Source: Paractinoplanes tereljensis (GTDB lineage: Bacteria; Actinomycetota; Actinomycetes; Mycobacteriales; Micromonosporaceae). Taken from it: 64,000 nucleotides of DNA. Of this stretch, positions 15,467 to 24,204 are shown piece after piece. The notes below the pieces were generated by a model, which saw only the letters and a list, made by a program, of their open reading frames with translations, was not told where the DNA came from and did not search any database. The DNA lies in contig NZ_BOMY01000021.1 in the NCBI RefSeq assembly GCF_016862435.1, forward strand, positions 1-64,000, written 5' to 3'. Position 1 is the first letter of the stretch. Each line of letters starts with the position of its first letter. The position numbers and the translations under genes are program-made.

Positions 15467-18400
15467 ATGACGTCGATGGATCTGGGAGAGGCCACCCGCC
15501 GCGCCGTTGAGCAGAGCCGGCCGTACGCAGTCTGGCTCTCCGACCTGCTCGGCGACCTGTCCGGAACACTGCGCAAGATGCCCCGGCCGCAGGCCGCGGC
15601 CGACTATCCCGACCTGAGGGAATCAGCCAAGCTGGACCGGGTTCTCGTCGAGGCGGTCGTCGACGAGTTGCTCGCGACCCGCGAGGTCCTCCGCGGGTCG
15701 ATCGACCATTTCAACATCGTCCTGTTCGGACGCACCATGGCCGGCAAGAGCACCGCGATCGAGACACTGATCGGCGGCGACGGCCGGTCCATCTCCGACG
15801 GGCAGTGCGACAACACCGTCGAGGTCGAGAAGATCGACCTGGACGGCTACCGCCTCTACGACACCCCGGGCGTCGACGGCTGGGGCCGCTCGGTCGAGCG
15901 GGAGCAGCTGGAGGAGCTGGCCGAGGGCGCGGTGGCCGAGGCCGACCTGGTCGTGCTGTGCTTCGACAGCTTCGGCCAGCAGGACACCGAGTTCGGCAAG
16001 GTGGCGTCCTGGGTGGCGGCCTACGGCAAGCCCGCGGTGGCGCTCTTCAACGTCAAGAACGCGCTCTGGCGGATGCCGAACCGGGTCGGCGATCCGGAGA
16101 CCCGCCTGCGCCTGTCCGAGACGGTCGCCGAGCACGCCGGGCATATCGCCGCCGGACTGGCCGAGATCGGGCTGGGCGAGGTGCCGATCGTGGCGGTGCA
16201 CTCGCACCGCGCCTTCACCGCCCGTGCCTCCGACGACTACGCCGGGCCGAACGCGGTCGCCATCCACCGCCAGCGTGCGGATCTCGACGCCGGCACGTTG
16301 TGGGAGTGGTCCAACTTCGGCACGTTCACCGGCCTGGTCGAGACGGCCATCGCGACCGATGCGGTCGAGCTGCGGCTGGGCCGGGTGTTCCAGCAGGTGA
16401 TCGGCGCGCTGGACCGGGCCGATGTGATCTTCTACCAGCAGGTCGAGGAACCGGCCGAGGCGACCGCCGAGCCGATCGAGGACGGCCTGCGCCGGATCCT
16501 CACCCAGCTGGGTGAACCGGCCGCCGGCAATCCGCAGCTCGCGACCCTTCGCGCGCACCTGGCCGAGCTGCGCGGCGTGCACGGCCGGCCGATCGAGGTG
16601 GTCGAGGCCGGCACCGCGCAGCGGTACGCCCGGGACGTGATCGCGAGCGCCACCACCGCGTTGCGTACCGCGGCGCTGCACAAGGCCGACGAGGCCGTCG
16701 ACGCCGCGATCAGCAGCGGCACGAAGTGGACGAGCGAGCAGTTCGTCGCCCGCGTCTTCGACTCCAGGGCGGCCGAGGAGCGAAGCCGGCAGGTCCTCAC
16801 CGACCTGTCGAAGTACCTCGACGAGGGACTCGGCCTGGCCGTCGCCGACATGCGGGCCGAGGTGAAGCTGGCCGAGAAGGCCACCGACCTGGTCGACGGC
16901 CGGGCCGGCCGGCACTTGCGCAAGTGGGGTTACGGCGTCCAGTACGGCGGGGTGGCGGCCGGCGCGGTGGCCATCGCCATCGGGATCAGCCCGATCGGCT
17001 GGGCGATCGGCACCGGCGTACTGGTCGCCGCCGGTGTCAGCCTCGTCGCCGGCTGGGTCGGCAAGCTGCTGCGCCGCAACGCCGCCGCCAAGAAGGCCGA
17101 GGCGCAGAACGCCGCCCGGCTCGGCGCCCGGCAGGCGGTCAACGACGCGCTCGACGGCTTCGAGCAGGCCCTGCTGGGGCAGTTCGACGCGATGATCGCC
17201 AACGGCCAGGCCGGCGCCGCGGCCCCGGCCGCCGCGCGCGCGGTCCACCTGCGCCGGTCGGTCGCCGCCGTGAACGCACGGCGGGCGACCATTCAGGCGC
17301 ACCGGCGCGCGGTGGACGACACGAAGAGCTCCTGGCGCGCCGAGAGCCGGCCCGGCGGCGAGACCGAGGACTGGACGGCCACCGACATCCTGCGGGCCGC
17401 CGAGGTGCGGTACGAGCAGACCACCGGCCTGATCGGTGCTGATCTGTGGCTCGGCGAGTCGTGGATCGAGGCCGAGGAACGGCCCGAGGTGGTGGTCACC
17501 GTCGCCGCCCGGCCGGCCGCTCCGCGCCCGCGCCGGGTGTTCCGCCAGTTCCGGCGGACGCTCCGCACGTTCACCGAGTCGATCACCGCGGTGCCGCGTC
17601 CGGGCAGCGCGAAGGAGTGGCTGGGTCAGGCGCGCGACGTGCTCGGGCACGAGCCGGGCTTCCGGCCATACCTCGACGAGTTGTCCACGCTCGACGCCGG
17701 TGACAAGCCCCGGGTGGTCCTGTGCGGCGACTACGACACCGGCAAGAGCTCGTTCATCCGCCGGCTCCTGGTCGATGCCGGGCTTCCGGTGCCGCACAGC
17801 CTCAAGATCCGCGGCAACCCGACGACCGCCGTCGTCGCCGAGTACGACTGCGGTGACTTCATCCTGGTCGACACGCCCGGCTTCCACAGCGGGGTCCCGG
17901 CGCACACCGAGGTGGCCCGGGCCGCCCTGGCCGACGCGGCCGGGGTGCTCTACCTCTTCGGTGGCAACCTGGTGCGCGCCGACCGGACCGACCTGACCGC
18001 GGTGCTGGCCGGCGACCCCGAGGTCGGTCTGCCGGCGAAGGCCGGCCGGGCCCTGTTCGTGATCAACCGGGCCGACGAGCTGTGCCCCGACCCGGTCGCC
18101 GACCTCGACGGGTACGCGAAGCTCTGCGACCGCAAGCGGGAGGAGCTGCACACCGCGCTCGGCACTCCCTCGGTGTCGCTCGACCAGATCTTCTGCATCG
18201 CGGCGGATCCGTTCCAGTCCGGCGGGCGGCGTCCGGCGGACTATGACGCCTTCCGGGACTGGGACGGCGTCGACGAGTTGCGGGAGGCGCTCGCCGACAT
18301 CACCGCACGGCTGCGGGTCAACGCCGGGGACGTGGCGATCCTGGGCGGCGGCCTCACCCGGGTGGCGCGGTGGCGGACCGGGCTGAGCGCCGAGCTGGCC

Positions 18401-19258
18401 GCGATCGACGAGCGCACCCGGCAGATCGATCAGCTGATCATCGAGATGCAGCGCCGCGAGCAGACCGGCCGGGCGATGGCCAAGGAGCGCTCCTCGGCGC
18501 TCGGGCGGCAGCTCAGCGACTTCGCCATGGCCCTGGTGCGGGAGGCGTTCGCGCAGCCGGAGGGCGGCCAGGAGCGGCTGGCCCTGCGGCTGGACAACCT
18601 GGCCGAGGACCAGGCCTTCATCGACCTGGTGAACCGGTGGCAGAAGACCGGCGCCAAACAGATCAAGGGCTGGTGCAAGGAGGCTCGGAAGGGACTGTCG
18701 GTCCTGGTCGACCGGGAGTCGTTCGCCCAGGCCTTCCCGGACCGGCCGGACTCGCCGAACACCGATGTGCTCCGCCGGAGCTTCCGCCGCAACGTCCGGG
18801 ACGTGGTCCGCGGTGCCACCGGCTTCCTGGCCAAGGCCGCGGACCGGATCAACGCGGCCCGCGCCGCCAAGGCGACGGCCGACGTGGTGGCCAAGGCCTC
18901 CAGCCTGGCCAAGTTCTCGGTCGCGCTGCAGGGCGTGACGATGCTCTGGGACGTGTACTCGCTGATCCGCGAGGCGAAGGAGGAGGAGGCCCGGGCGCGG
19001 GCCGAGATCAAGCTGCGCGCGGAGGTCGACGCGACCGCCCAGGCCCTCGCCGCGGCCTACGTGGCCACCGATCCGTCGCTGGCCGAGCTCGACGCGGTGC
19101 TGCGCGCGCTCGGGGTGGCCCAGCAGCAGCTGTCCCGCGAGGCCGAGAACGAAGAGGAACCGGCGGCCGCGGTCCGCGACCGCATCCGCCGCTGCGACGA
19201 CATCGCCGCCGACGCCCGGCACCGGCTGGGCACCGAGGAGAACCGTCATGGTCGATGA
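15467..19258 (+). CDS. Dynamin-like GTPase with two fused GTPase modules
   Basis: 1263 residues; ATG with GAAGG about 7 nt upstream. Module 1: P-loop GRTMAGKST (88-96), G3 YDTPGVDGWG (DTPG 132-135), then helices and a hydrophobic hairpin around 488-530 (GGVAAGAVAIAIGI, GWAIGTGVLVAAGVSLVAGW), the likely membrane-inserting paddle. Module 2: P-loop GDYDTGKSS (754-762), G3 LVDTPGF (DTPG 802-805), G4-like FVINRADE, then long amphipathic and charged helices. Two dynamin modules in one chain is the layout of Bacillus subtilis DynA. Bacterial dynamin-like proteins tether or fuse membranes, and some protect against phage. Its stop overlaps the next gene's start by 11 bp, so the two are coupled. Not recognised as a named gene. 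Confidence 0.82.
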   Translation: MTSMDLGEATRRAVEQSRPYAVWLSDLLGDLSGTLRKMPRPQAAADYPDLRESAKLDRVLVEAVVDELLATREVLRGSIDHFNIVLFGRTMAGKSTAIETLIGGDGRSISDGQCDNTVEVEKIDLDGYRLYDTPGVDGWGRSVEREQLEELAEGAVAEADLVVLCFDSFGQQDTEFGKVASWVAAYGKPAVALFNVKNALWRMPNRVGDPETRLRLSETVAEHAGHIAAGLAEIGLGEVPIVAVHSHRAFTARASDDYAGPNAVAIHRQRADLDAGTLWEWSNFGTFTGLVETAIATDAVELRLGRVFQQVIGALDRADVIFYQQVEEPAEATAEPIEDGLRRILTQLGEPAAGNPQLATLRAHLAELRGVHGRPIEVVEAGTAQRYARDVIASATTALRTAALHKADEAVDAAISSGTKWTSEQFVARVFDSRAAEERSRQVLTDLSKYLDEGLGLAVADMRAEVKLAEKATDLVDGRAGRHLRKWGYGVQYGGVAAGAVAIAIGISPIGWAIGTGVLVAAGVSLVAGWVGKLLRRNAAAKKAEAQNAARLGARQAVNDALDGFEQALLGQFDAMIANGQAGAAAPAAARAVHLRRSVAAVNARRATIQAHRRAVDDTKSSWRAESRPGGETEDWTATDILRAAEVRYEQTTGLIGADLWLGESWIEAEERPEVVVTVAARPAAPRPRRVFRQFRRTLRTFTESITAVPRPGSAKEWLGQARDVLGHEPGFRPYLDELSTLDAGDKPRVVLCGDYDTGKSSFIRRLLVDAGLPVPHSLKIRGNPTTAVVAEYDCGDFILVDTPGFHSGVPAHTEVARAALADAAGVLYLFGGNLVRADRTDLTAVLAGDPEVGLPAKAGRALFVINRADELCPDPVADLDGYAKLCDRKREELHTALGTPSVSLDQIFCIAADPFQSGGRRPADYDAFRDWDGVDELREALADITARLRVNAGDVAILGGGLTRVARWRTGLSAELAAIDERTRQIDQLIIEMQRREQTGRAMAKERSSALGRQLSDFAMALVREAFAQPEGGQERLALRLDNLAEDQAFIDLVNRWQKTGAKQIKGWCKEARKGLSVLVDRESFAQAFPDRPDSPNTDVLRRSFRRNVRDVVRGATGFLAKAADRINAARAAKATADVVAKASSLAKFSVALQGVTMLWDVYSLIREAKEEEARARAEIKLRAEVDATAQALAAAYVATDPSLAELDAVLRALGVAQQQLSREAENEEEPAAAVRDRIRRCDDIAADARHRLGTEENRHGR

Positions 19259-20969
19259 CCTGATCGAGAGCTGGCTCGCCGACCTCCGCACCGCGCTGGC
19301 GGCACTGGACGACGGCGAGGCGGACGCCCGCTGGGCGGAACACACGGCCGAGGCCGGTTTGCGGACGGCCGCCTACGGCCCGTACGACGCGGGCAAGTCC
19401 ACCCTGCTGAAACGCCTGCTGGTGGCGGACGGCACCGAGGTGCCGGGCTGGCTCACGGTGGCCGGGCACCCGGAGACCGACGAGAGCCGCCCGATCCGCT
19501 CCGGTGACCTGGTCTACGTCGACACGCCGGGCACCCGCAGCGGCGTGGACGCCTCCGACGAGCTGGCCCACCTGACCGCCGAGCAGGCCGACGTGCTTCT
19601 GGTGGTGGTCTCGCCGAAGCTGCTCGGCGGCGACACCGCGCGCCTGCTGGCCACCGTCCGGGAGGCGGCCCGCCGCGCGCCGGCCTCGGTGCTCTTCGTG
19701 ATCACCCAGCTGGACACGCTGCAGGACCCGGAGTACGACCCGGACGGCTATCGGGAGCTGGCCGGCCGCAAGCGCGCGGAGCTGCTCGCCCTGCTCGCCA
19801 CCCGGGACATCACCGGGTCGGCGGTGCACACGGTCAGCGCCGACCCCTACGGCCGGGTGGGCAAGAAGGCAGCGCCGCAGCCCGCCGACTACGGCGACAG
19901 CGCCGGCTGGGACGGCATCGAGGAGCTACGCGCCGATCTCGCCACCCGCCTGCCGCGACAGGACGAGCTACGCCGGGCGGCCGCGGCCCGCTACTGGACC
20001 GGCACCGGCACGCGGGCCGTCGCCGCGGCCCGAACCCGGGCGAACGGGCTGCAGGCTGAGCTGTCCGACGCGCAGGAGCACCGCCGCCGGGCCGTGGCGC
20101 TGGCGCGTCGACTGGACGCGCTCGACGCACGGGCCCGGTCGGATCTGCACGGGTCGATCCGGGACGAGATGACGTCGGCCAAGAGCGCGACGGCCTACGC
20201 GTCGGTGGACAACCTGCTCACGGCGATCGACCAGCGATTGCGCGGCTGTGTCGAGGCGTGGCTCACCAGGTCGGGCAGCGAGTTGCGGGAGATCGCCGAG
20301 GAAGCCGCGACCGAGGGCGCCCTCGCCACGACCGGCCCGGGCTCCTTCCGGAAATACCTGCACCGGGTCGCCGATCTGGGCGAGACCGGTGCCGCCGGTG
20401 GCGGCGGAAAGGGCCGCTTCGGTGACATCGTCACCACCGGCAGCGCCCATGCCGGCCGGCTGAGCGGCGAGGTCTTCAAGATCAAGCACGGGATGCCGGT
20501 CGAGACGGCCCGGGCCGAGCTGGACCGGCTGAAGGAATTCGACGCCGAGAAGCTGGCCGAGTACTTCGCCGGCGAGGGCAAGTTCGGCGACAAGGAGCAC
20601 GTCGAGGCGGTCACCAAGTCGGTCAAGACCGTCGACGTCGTCGCCAACATCGTGCCCACCGTGGCGGAGTTCGGCACGTTGCTGTTCCGTCAGGTCACCG
20701 AGGAGGTCCGGGAGAAGCGGGCCCGGGCCCGGGAGGCCAAGCTGCGTAAGGAGATCAACGAGACAGCTGATCGCATCGCCGAATTCCTGCTCGCGAACAG
20801 CCCCGAGCAGGGCGGCACGGGATGGGCCCGGGCGGTCGAGACGATCCGGGCCGGCATCGAGGCGGGTGCGCCGGGCGACGACGTGGTCAAGACCATGATC
20901 GCCGACCTGGCCGCGGTCGAGCGGGCCACCCTGGCCGTCGAGTCGATCCTGGCTCGCGAGCCACGCTGA
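19248..20969 (+). CDS. Single-module dynamin-like GTPase
   Basis: 573 residues, starting inside the upstream dynamin gene. P-loop GPYDAGKST (44-52), G3 VDTPGTRSG (DTPG 92-95), G4-like VITQLDTLQD, followed by a mostly helical region (stalk-like) with SAKSATAYASVDNLLTAIDQ, and a C-terminal charged coiled-coil (EEVREKRARAREAKLRKEI). The P-loop style G-x-Y/P-D-x-G-K-S/T is the same as module 2 of the neighbour, so the two proteins probably arose by duplication and form a heteromeric GTPase, as in paired bacterial dynamins. No obvious transmembrane hairpin, so it may be the soluble partner. A strong hairpin terminator follows. Confidence 0.82.
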   Translation: MVDDLIESWLADLRTALAALDDGEADARWAEHTAEAGLRTAAYGPYDAGKSTLLKRLLVADGTEVPGWLTVAGHPETDESRPIRSGDLVYVDTPGTRSGVDASDELAHLTAEQADVLLVVVSPKLLGGDTARLLATVREAARRAPASVLFVITQLDTLQDPEYDPDGYRELAGRKRAELLALLATRDITGSAVHTVSADPYGRVGKKAAPQPADYGDSAGWDGIEELRADLATRLPRQDELRRAAAARYWTGTGTRAVAAARTRANGLQAELSDAQEHRRRAVALARRLDALDARARSDLHGSIRDEMTSAKSATAYASVDNLLTAIDQRLRGCVEAWLTRSGSELREIAEEAATEGALATTGPGSFRKYLHRVADLGETGAAGGGGKGRFGDIVTTGSAHAGRLSGEVFKIKHGMPVETARAELDRLKEFDAEKLAEYFAGEGKFGDKEHVEAVTKSVKTVDVVANIVPTVAEFGTLLFRQVTEEVREKRARAREAKLRKEINETADRIAEFLLANSPEQGGTGWARAVETIRAGIEAGAPGDDVVKTMIADLAAVERATLAVESILAREPR

Positions 20970-20972
20970 CCG

Positions 20973-21000
20973 GGCGCGCACCGTGGCGGCGGTGCGCGCC
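20973..21000. terminator. Bidirectional hairpin terminator after the dynamin operon
   Basis: Perfect 10-bp stem GGCGCGCACC / GGTGCGCGCC with an 8-nt loop, immediately after the stop codon of the dynamin-like gene and 13 bp from the stop of the convergent DUF1996 gene. There is no U-tract, as is common in high-GC actinobacteria. It could serve both genes. Confidence 0.75.
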
Positions 21001-21013
21001 TGCACGGCGTACG

Positions 21014-22369
21014 TCAGAAGTTGCCTTCGGTGTTGCATTTGGCTTTTTGGACCAGGCAGTTCTTGACCCGCTGGCTCTGCGCCAGGTTGTCCCAGGCGAA
21101 GAACGCGTCGCCGTGCATCGACGACGCCAGGCCCGAGGCCAGGCGGAAACCGTTCGCGGAACCGCTTGTGGGATAGGAGATCAGGAAGGACAGGTTCGGG
21201 ATGGCGACCGGGAAGTCGCCCTTGCAGGTGCCGTCGTAGCTGTAGGCGACGTGGGCCTTGTGGGTGGGGCTGTCCAGGTTCTTGCCGTCCCAGCAATCTT
21301 GGAAGACCAGGTGGAACATGAGTACGGCGGTGGAGGCGCAGATCGGCCAGTTGCCATCCGCGCTGCGGCCGATCTGGCCGCCGGGGCCGGCGCAGTAGAA
21401 CGCGTTGACCGAGCCGTCCGGGGTCGGCGTCTGCAGTTTGGCGTCGCCGGCGATCATCCGGAAGCCCTGCGGGAACGGCTTGGTGACGCTCGGGTCGGTG
21501 ATCCGGGAGCCGTAGTAGACGACCACGTCCTTCGGCTCGATGGCCTGGTCACCGTTGTAGAGGGTGGGAATCCAGTAGGCCGACAGGTCCGGCGCCGGCT
21601 TGCAGGACGTGCCGGCGTTGGCCAGCAACGTTGAGGTCGTGGTGTACGCGTCGGTCTTGGTGTTGCCGAGGAACGTGTGCATGTGCGACGCGCCGGGCAT
21701 GCCGGGGAAGATGATCGGGTCGTCGGTGTGTGAGTGGCTGTAGACGCAGCTCGCGTTGAACTCCGGCACCCGCACCACGCCGGCCGGCACCGGCTTCGGG
21801 GTCAGCGCGTTGAACTGGGCCAGCTGGGCGTTCCAGGCGGCCTGGTCGATCGGGATCCAGCCGGCTCCGCCGCTGGGCGCGCCGTCGCCGAACGAGAACC
21901 AGTTGAGGTTGACGAAGTCGCCGCCGGTGGTATTGCGCAGCAGCGCGAACACCGTCTGGCTGCCGGTCGGGTGGGTGGCCACGCTGGTGGTCTGGGTGGT
22001 CCAGACCTGCCAGCCGCCGGTGTTGGCGATGGCGAAGGTGGCCAGCACCGGGCCGGTCGCCGAGCCGGTGCGCAGCTCGATGCTGCCGGTGCCGGTGGCC
22101 GAGGCCACCCGGGCCTGGACGGTGAGCGTGCCGGCCGCGCCGAGGTCGACGTTGTCGTAACGCAGCCAGTCGCCGTTGGCGAGGTAGGCGACGTTCTGCC
22201 CGCCGCCGGTGTCGGCGGTGCCCTCGACCTGCGCGCCGGACTGCGCGGCGTAGGCCTCGGCCTGGACGGTGATGGTGGCGGCGTCGGCTCGCGCCGGCGC
22301 CAGGACGAGCGTGGCGGCCACCGTGAGGGCGGCGGCCGCAAGCACGCGGATTCGTGGGGATGAATGCAT
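21014..22369 (-). CDS. Secreted CBM6-DUF1996 protein
   Basis: 451 residues from the ATG at MHSSPRIRV, chosen because AGGAG lies 5 nt upstream. Signal peptide ends near ARADAATITV. Residues about 33-165 form a CBM6-like beta-sandwich (ITVQAEAYAAQSGAQVEGTADTGGGQNVAYLANGDWLRY in outline, with NTGGWQVW and FVNLNWFSF). The rest is a DUF1996 domain: EFNASCVYSHSHTDDPI, FPGMPGASHMHTFLGN, KPFPQGFRMIAGD, YCAGPGG, FQDCWDGKNLDS and HKAHVAYSYDGTC. DUF1996 is found in secreted fungal and actinobacterial proteins thought to act on polysaccharide, activity unproven. The upstream region carries a GGGAAGCGCTTCCC palindrome. Confidence 0.88.
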   Translation of the reverse strand: MHSSPRIRVLAAAALTVAATLVLAPARADAATITVQAEAYAAQSGAQVEGTADTGGGQNVAYLANGDWLRYDNVDLGAAGTLTVQARVASATGTGSIELRTGSATGPVLATFAIANTGGWQVWTTQTTSVATHPTGSQTVFALLRNTTGGDFVNLNWFSFGDGAPSGGAGWIPIDQAAWNAQLAQFNALTPKPVPAGVVRVPEFNASCVYSHSHTDDPIIFPGMPGASHMHTFLGNTKTDAYTTTSTLLANAGTSCKPAPDLSAYWIPTLYNGDQAIEPKDVVVYYGSRITDPSVTKPFPQGFRMIAGDAKLQTPTPDGSVNAFYCAGPGGQIGRSADGNWPICASTAVLMFHLVFQDCWDGKNLDSPTHKAHVAYSYDGTCKGDFPVAIPNLSFLISYPTSGSANGFRLASGLASSMHGDAFFAWDNLAQSQRVKNCLVQKAKCNTEGNF

Positions 22370-22420
22370 CGACACTCCTAGGGGATTCGGGGATCAGGAG
22401 TGCCAGGAGTATCGAGGCTC

Positions 22421-22501
22421 GGGAAGCGCTCTCTCAACATTCCCCCGTTTTAATCAACGCCATATGCCGAAACATGCGCGAAATCTCGGGAAGCGCTTCC
22501 C
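22421..22501. promoter_or_regulatory. LacI-type operator pair GGGAAGCGCTTCCC
   Basis: A perfect 14-bp palindrome GGGAAGCGCTTCCC lies at 22488-22501 and a second site starting GGGAAGCGCT at 22421-22430, between the divergent DUF1996 and TetR genes. The centre AAGCGCTT is typical of operators for LacI-family sugar regulators such as CebR-type repressors. No LacI gene is adjacent, so the regulator would be encoded elsewhere. Confidence 0.6.
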
Positions 22502-22528
22502 CAGCGCGCGGCCGGTAGTCTGAGCGCG

Positions 22529-23107
22529 ATGACTAGCACCGGGCCGGGCCGGCCCCGGGACCCGCAGGTCGACCGGCGGATCGGCCAGGCCGCCCTGGAC
22601 GTGTTCGGCGAACTGGGCTGGGCCGGCTTCGCGATGGAGGCCGTCGCCCGGCGCGCGGGCGTCGGCAAGGCCTCACTGTATTTGCGGTGGAGCAGCAAGG
22701 AAGCGCTGCTCAACGACGCGCTGACCACCGGCCTGGTGCGAATCAGCGACGTCGACACCGGCACCGTGCACGGCGACCTGATCGAGCTGGCCACCCAGAT
22801 GATCGACCTCTACCTGGGCCCGGCCAGCCGCGCCGCGATGCGGCTCAACCTGGAGGCCCGCACGATCCCGGGCATAGCCGAGAACTACGCGGCGATGCGC
22901 ACGGCCCAGACCCGAGCGGCCCGGGCGATCGTCCGGCGTGGCATCGACCGCGGCGAGTTACCACCGGAGACGTCGGTGACGCTGCTGCTGGACACGCTGG
23001 TCGGCGGCGCGATGATGCACGCCCTGAACACCCCGGCCGAGAAGCGCACGCCGGACCACGCCCGAGACCTGGTCGACTTCCTGCTACACGCCGTCGCCGT
23101 CCTCTGA
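22529..23107 (+). CDS. TetR-family transcriptional regulator
   Basis: 192 residues. DNA-binding domain: RIGQAALDVFGELGWAGFAMEAVARRAGVGKASLYLRWSSKEALLNDAL. The C-terminal domain (LIELATQMIDLYLGPASRAAMRLNLEA, AIVRRGIDRGELPPETSVTLLLDTLVGGAMMHAL) resembles the TetR_C_16-like group. It overlaps the convergent hypothetical gene by 24 bp. Target unknown; the GGGAAGCGCTTCCC site upstream looks LacI-type rather than TetR-type. Confidence 0.92.
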   Translation: MTSTGPGRPRDPQVDRRIGQAALDVFGELGWAGFAMEAVARRAGVGKASLYLRWSSKEALLNDALTTGLVRISDVDTGTVHGDLIELATQMIDLYLGPASRAAMRLNLEARTIPGIAENYAAMRTAQTRAARAIVRRGIDRGELPPETSVTLLLDTLVGGAMMHALNTPAEKRTPDHARDLVDFLLHAVAVL

Positions 23108-23755
23108 CGCGAACCAGCCGGTGGCCGGGCGGACCGGGGGCGGCGGCGGGGTCGGTTCGACCGGTGGCTGGGGTGGCCAGAGCAGGGTGCTGCGGTCGGC
23201 GGCGGCACGGATGGCCTCGCCGTCGACCTCGGTGCGGGACTCGGTGATGCCGAAGGCCGGCCAGGCCAGGACGAACGTCACCGGGCCGGCCGGCGGCAGC
23301 GGGGACACCCAGAAGGTCTGGTTGGCGCTCAGGTCGCCACTGCTGCCGCCGCCCTGCCGGGTCAGCGTCAGCGGGCTGAGCACGCCCGGGCCGAGCATCC
23401 GGAAATCCTCCAGGGTGGAGGCCCGGGCGCCGTCGGCGTACTCGATGCCGAACAGCAGGCGGTCCTCGGCCGCGACCGGCAGGCCGGGGTGGCCGTGCCC
23501 GCCGACCAGCGCGAACAGGCTGCCGGGCGGCACCTCCGGGCCGAGCACCCGCAGCCGGACCGCGAGCGTGAAACGGAAGCCGGTCGAATAGACCTCGACC
23601 TGGCTGATCCCCACCGCGGTGTCGTCGGTCTTGCTGAGCAGCGCGGTGATCCCGGCCCCGGCCGGCAACTCGTTCTCCGGCGGCGAGATCCGGCGCTGCC
23701 ACTCCAGCATCTGCTCGGGGCTGGGTGGCTCGTGGTCACTGCGAACAAAATGCAC
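23084..23755 (-). CDS. Hypothetical protein with Pro-rich C-terminus
   Basis: 223 residues from GTG (VHFVRSDHEPPS) with AGGAG 6 nt upstream. No family recognised. It reads as a mainly beta protein (ISQVEVYSTGFRFTLAVRLRV, PVTFVLAWPAFGITESRTEVDG) ending in a Pro-rich linker. Its ribosome site overlaps the stop codon of the upstream NTF2-like gene, so the two are expressed together. The repeated beta pattern and phrases such as LFALVGGHGHPGLPVAAEDRLLFGIEYADG resemble other uncharacterised actinobacterial proteins, but I cannot name a function. Confidence 0.7.
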   Translation of the reverse strand: MHFVRSDHEPPSPEQMLEWQRRISPPENELPAGAGITALLSKTDDTAVGISQVEVYSTGFRFTLAVRLRVLGPEVPPGSLFALVGGHGHPGLPVAAEDRLLFGIEYADGARASTLEDFRMLGPGVLSPLTLTRQGGGSSGDLSANQTFWVSPLPPAGPVTFVLAWPAFGITESRTEVDGEAIRAAADRSTLLWPPQPPVEPTPPPPPVRPATGWFASEDGDGV

Positions 23756-23764
23756 GACACGCTC

Positions 23765-24130
23765 CTAGGGCCGGAAATAGTCGCGGAGGTGGGCGATCCG
23801 ATCGCCGTCGCGGCGGAAGATCTGGACCAGCGACATGGTGCTGTGCGGGTTGTCGAAGACCGTGTCGATCTCGGCGATGAACACGTCGGGGTCGGCGGTC
23901 TCGTGCAGGACGTAGCGGGACTTCTCCATGCTGAGCGTGCCGGGCACGACAACGCTCTGATAGACGCCGATGCCAGCCCGGATCGCCTCGCGGCCGGAAA
24001 GGCGGTGGCCGGTCAGCGGCACCTCGTAGACGCCGTCCGGGGTGAACAGGTCGGCGTAGGCATCGGGGTTGCGGGTGATGGCGCCGGCGTAGATGTACCG
24101 CTCGAAGAGGTCTTTATGGGAGAGGCTCAC
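23765..24130 (-). CDS. SnoaL/NTF2-like polyketide-cyclase-fold protein
   Basis: 121 residues if translation begins at the GTG of VSLSHKDLFERYIYAG; the frame is open 21 codons upstream through the GH42 terminator, so the start is uncertain and no good ribosome site is seen. The cone-shaped NTF2-like fold is indicated by LFERYIYAGAITRNPDAYADLFTPDGVYEVPL, GREAIRAGIGVYQ and FIAEIDTVFDNPHSTMSLVQIFRRDGDRIAHLRDYFRP. Such proteins may be isomerases, cyclases or binding proteins. Only about 20 bp separate the upstream terminator hairpin from the start, so expression may depend on read-through from the GH42 operon. Confidence 0.75.
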   Translation of the reverse strand: MSLSHKDLFERYIYAGAITRNPDAYADLFTPDGVYEVPLTGHRLSGREAIRAGIGVYQSVVVPGTLSMEKSRYVLHETADPDVFIAEIDTVFDNPHSTMSLVQIFRRDGDRIAHLRDYFRP

Positions 24131-24150
24131 TCTCCACCATTGCACAAAAG

Positions 24151-24183
24151 GGCCCGGCGGCGCTGACCGCACGCCGCCGGGCC
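24151..24183 (-). terminator. Terminator of the galactosidase operon
   Basis: Perfect 12-bp stem GGCCCGGCGGCG / CGCCGCCGGGCC with a 9-nt loop, 21 bp after the GH42 stop codon. On the minus strand it is followed by CTTTTG, a short U-rich stretch, making it one of the better intrinsic terminators in the window. Confidence 0.8.
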
Positions 24184-24204
24184 GGAGATCCACGCCTGGA
24201 ACGG

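Noticed and set aside
15623..19345. 1240-codon open frame on the minus strand
   Set aside because: It is the antisense of the dynamin-like gene, is rich in Gly, Ala, Arg and Val from codon-position bias, has no domain, and lacks a ribosome site. The plus-strand frame has clear GTPase motifs.
22529..23107. GGGAAGCGCTTCCC as the operator of the adjacent TetR protein
   Set aside because: The site has the central CG and spacing of LacI-family operators; no independent evidence ties it to TetR.
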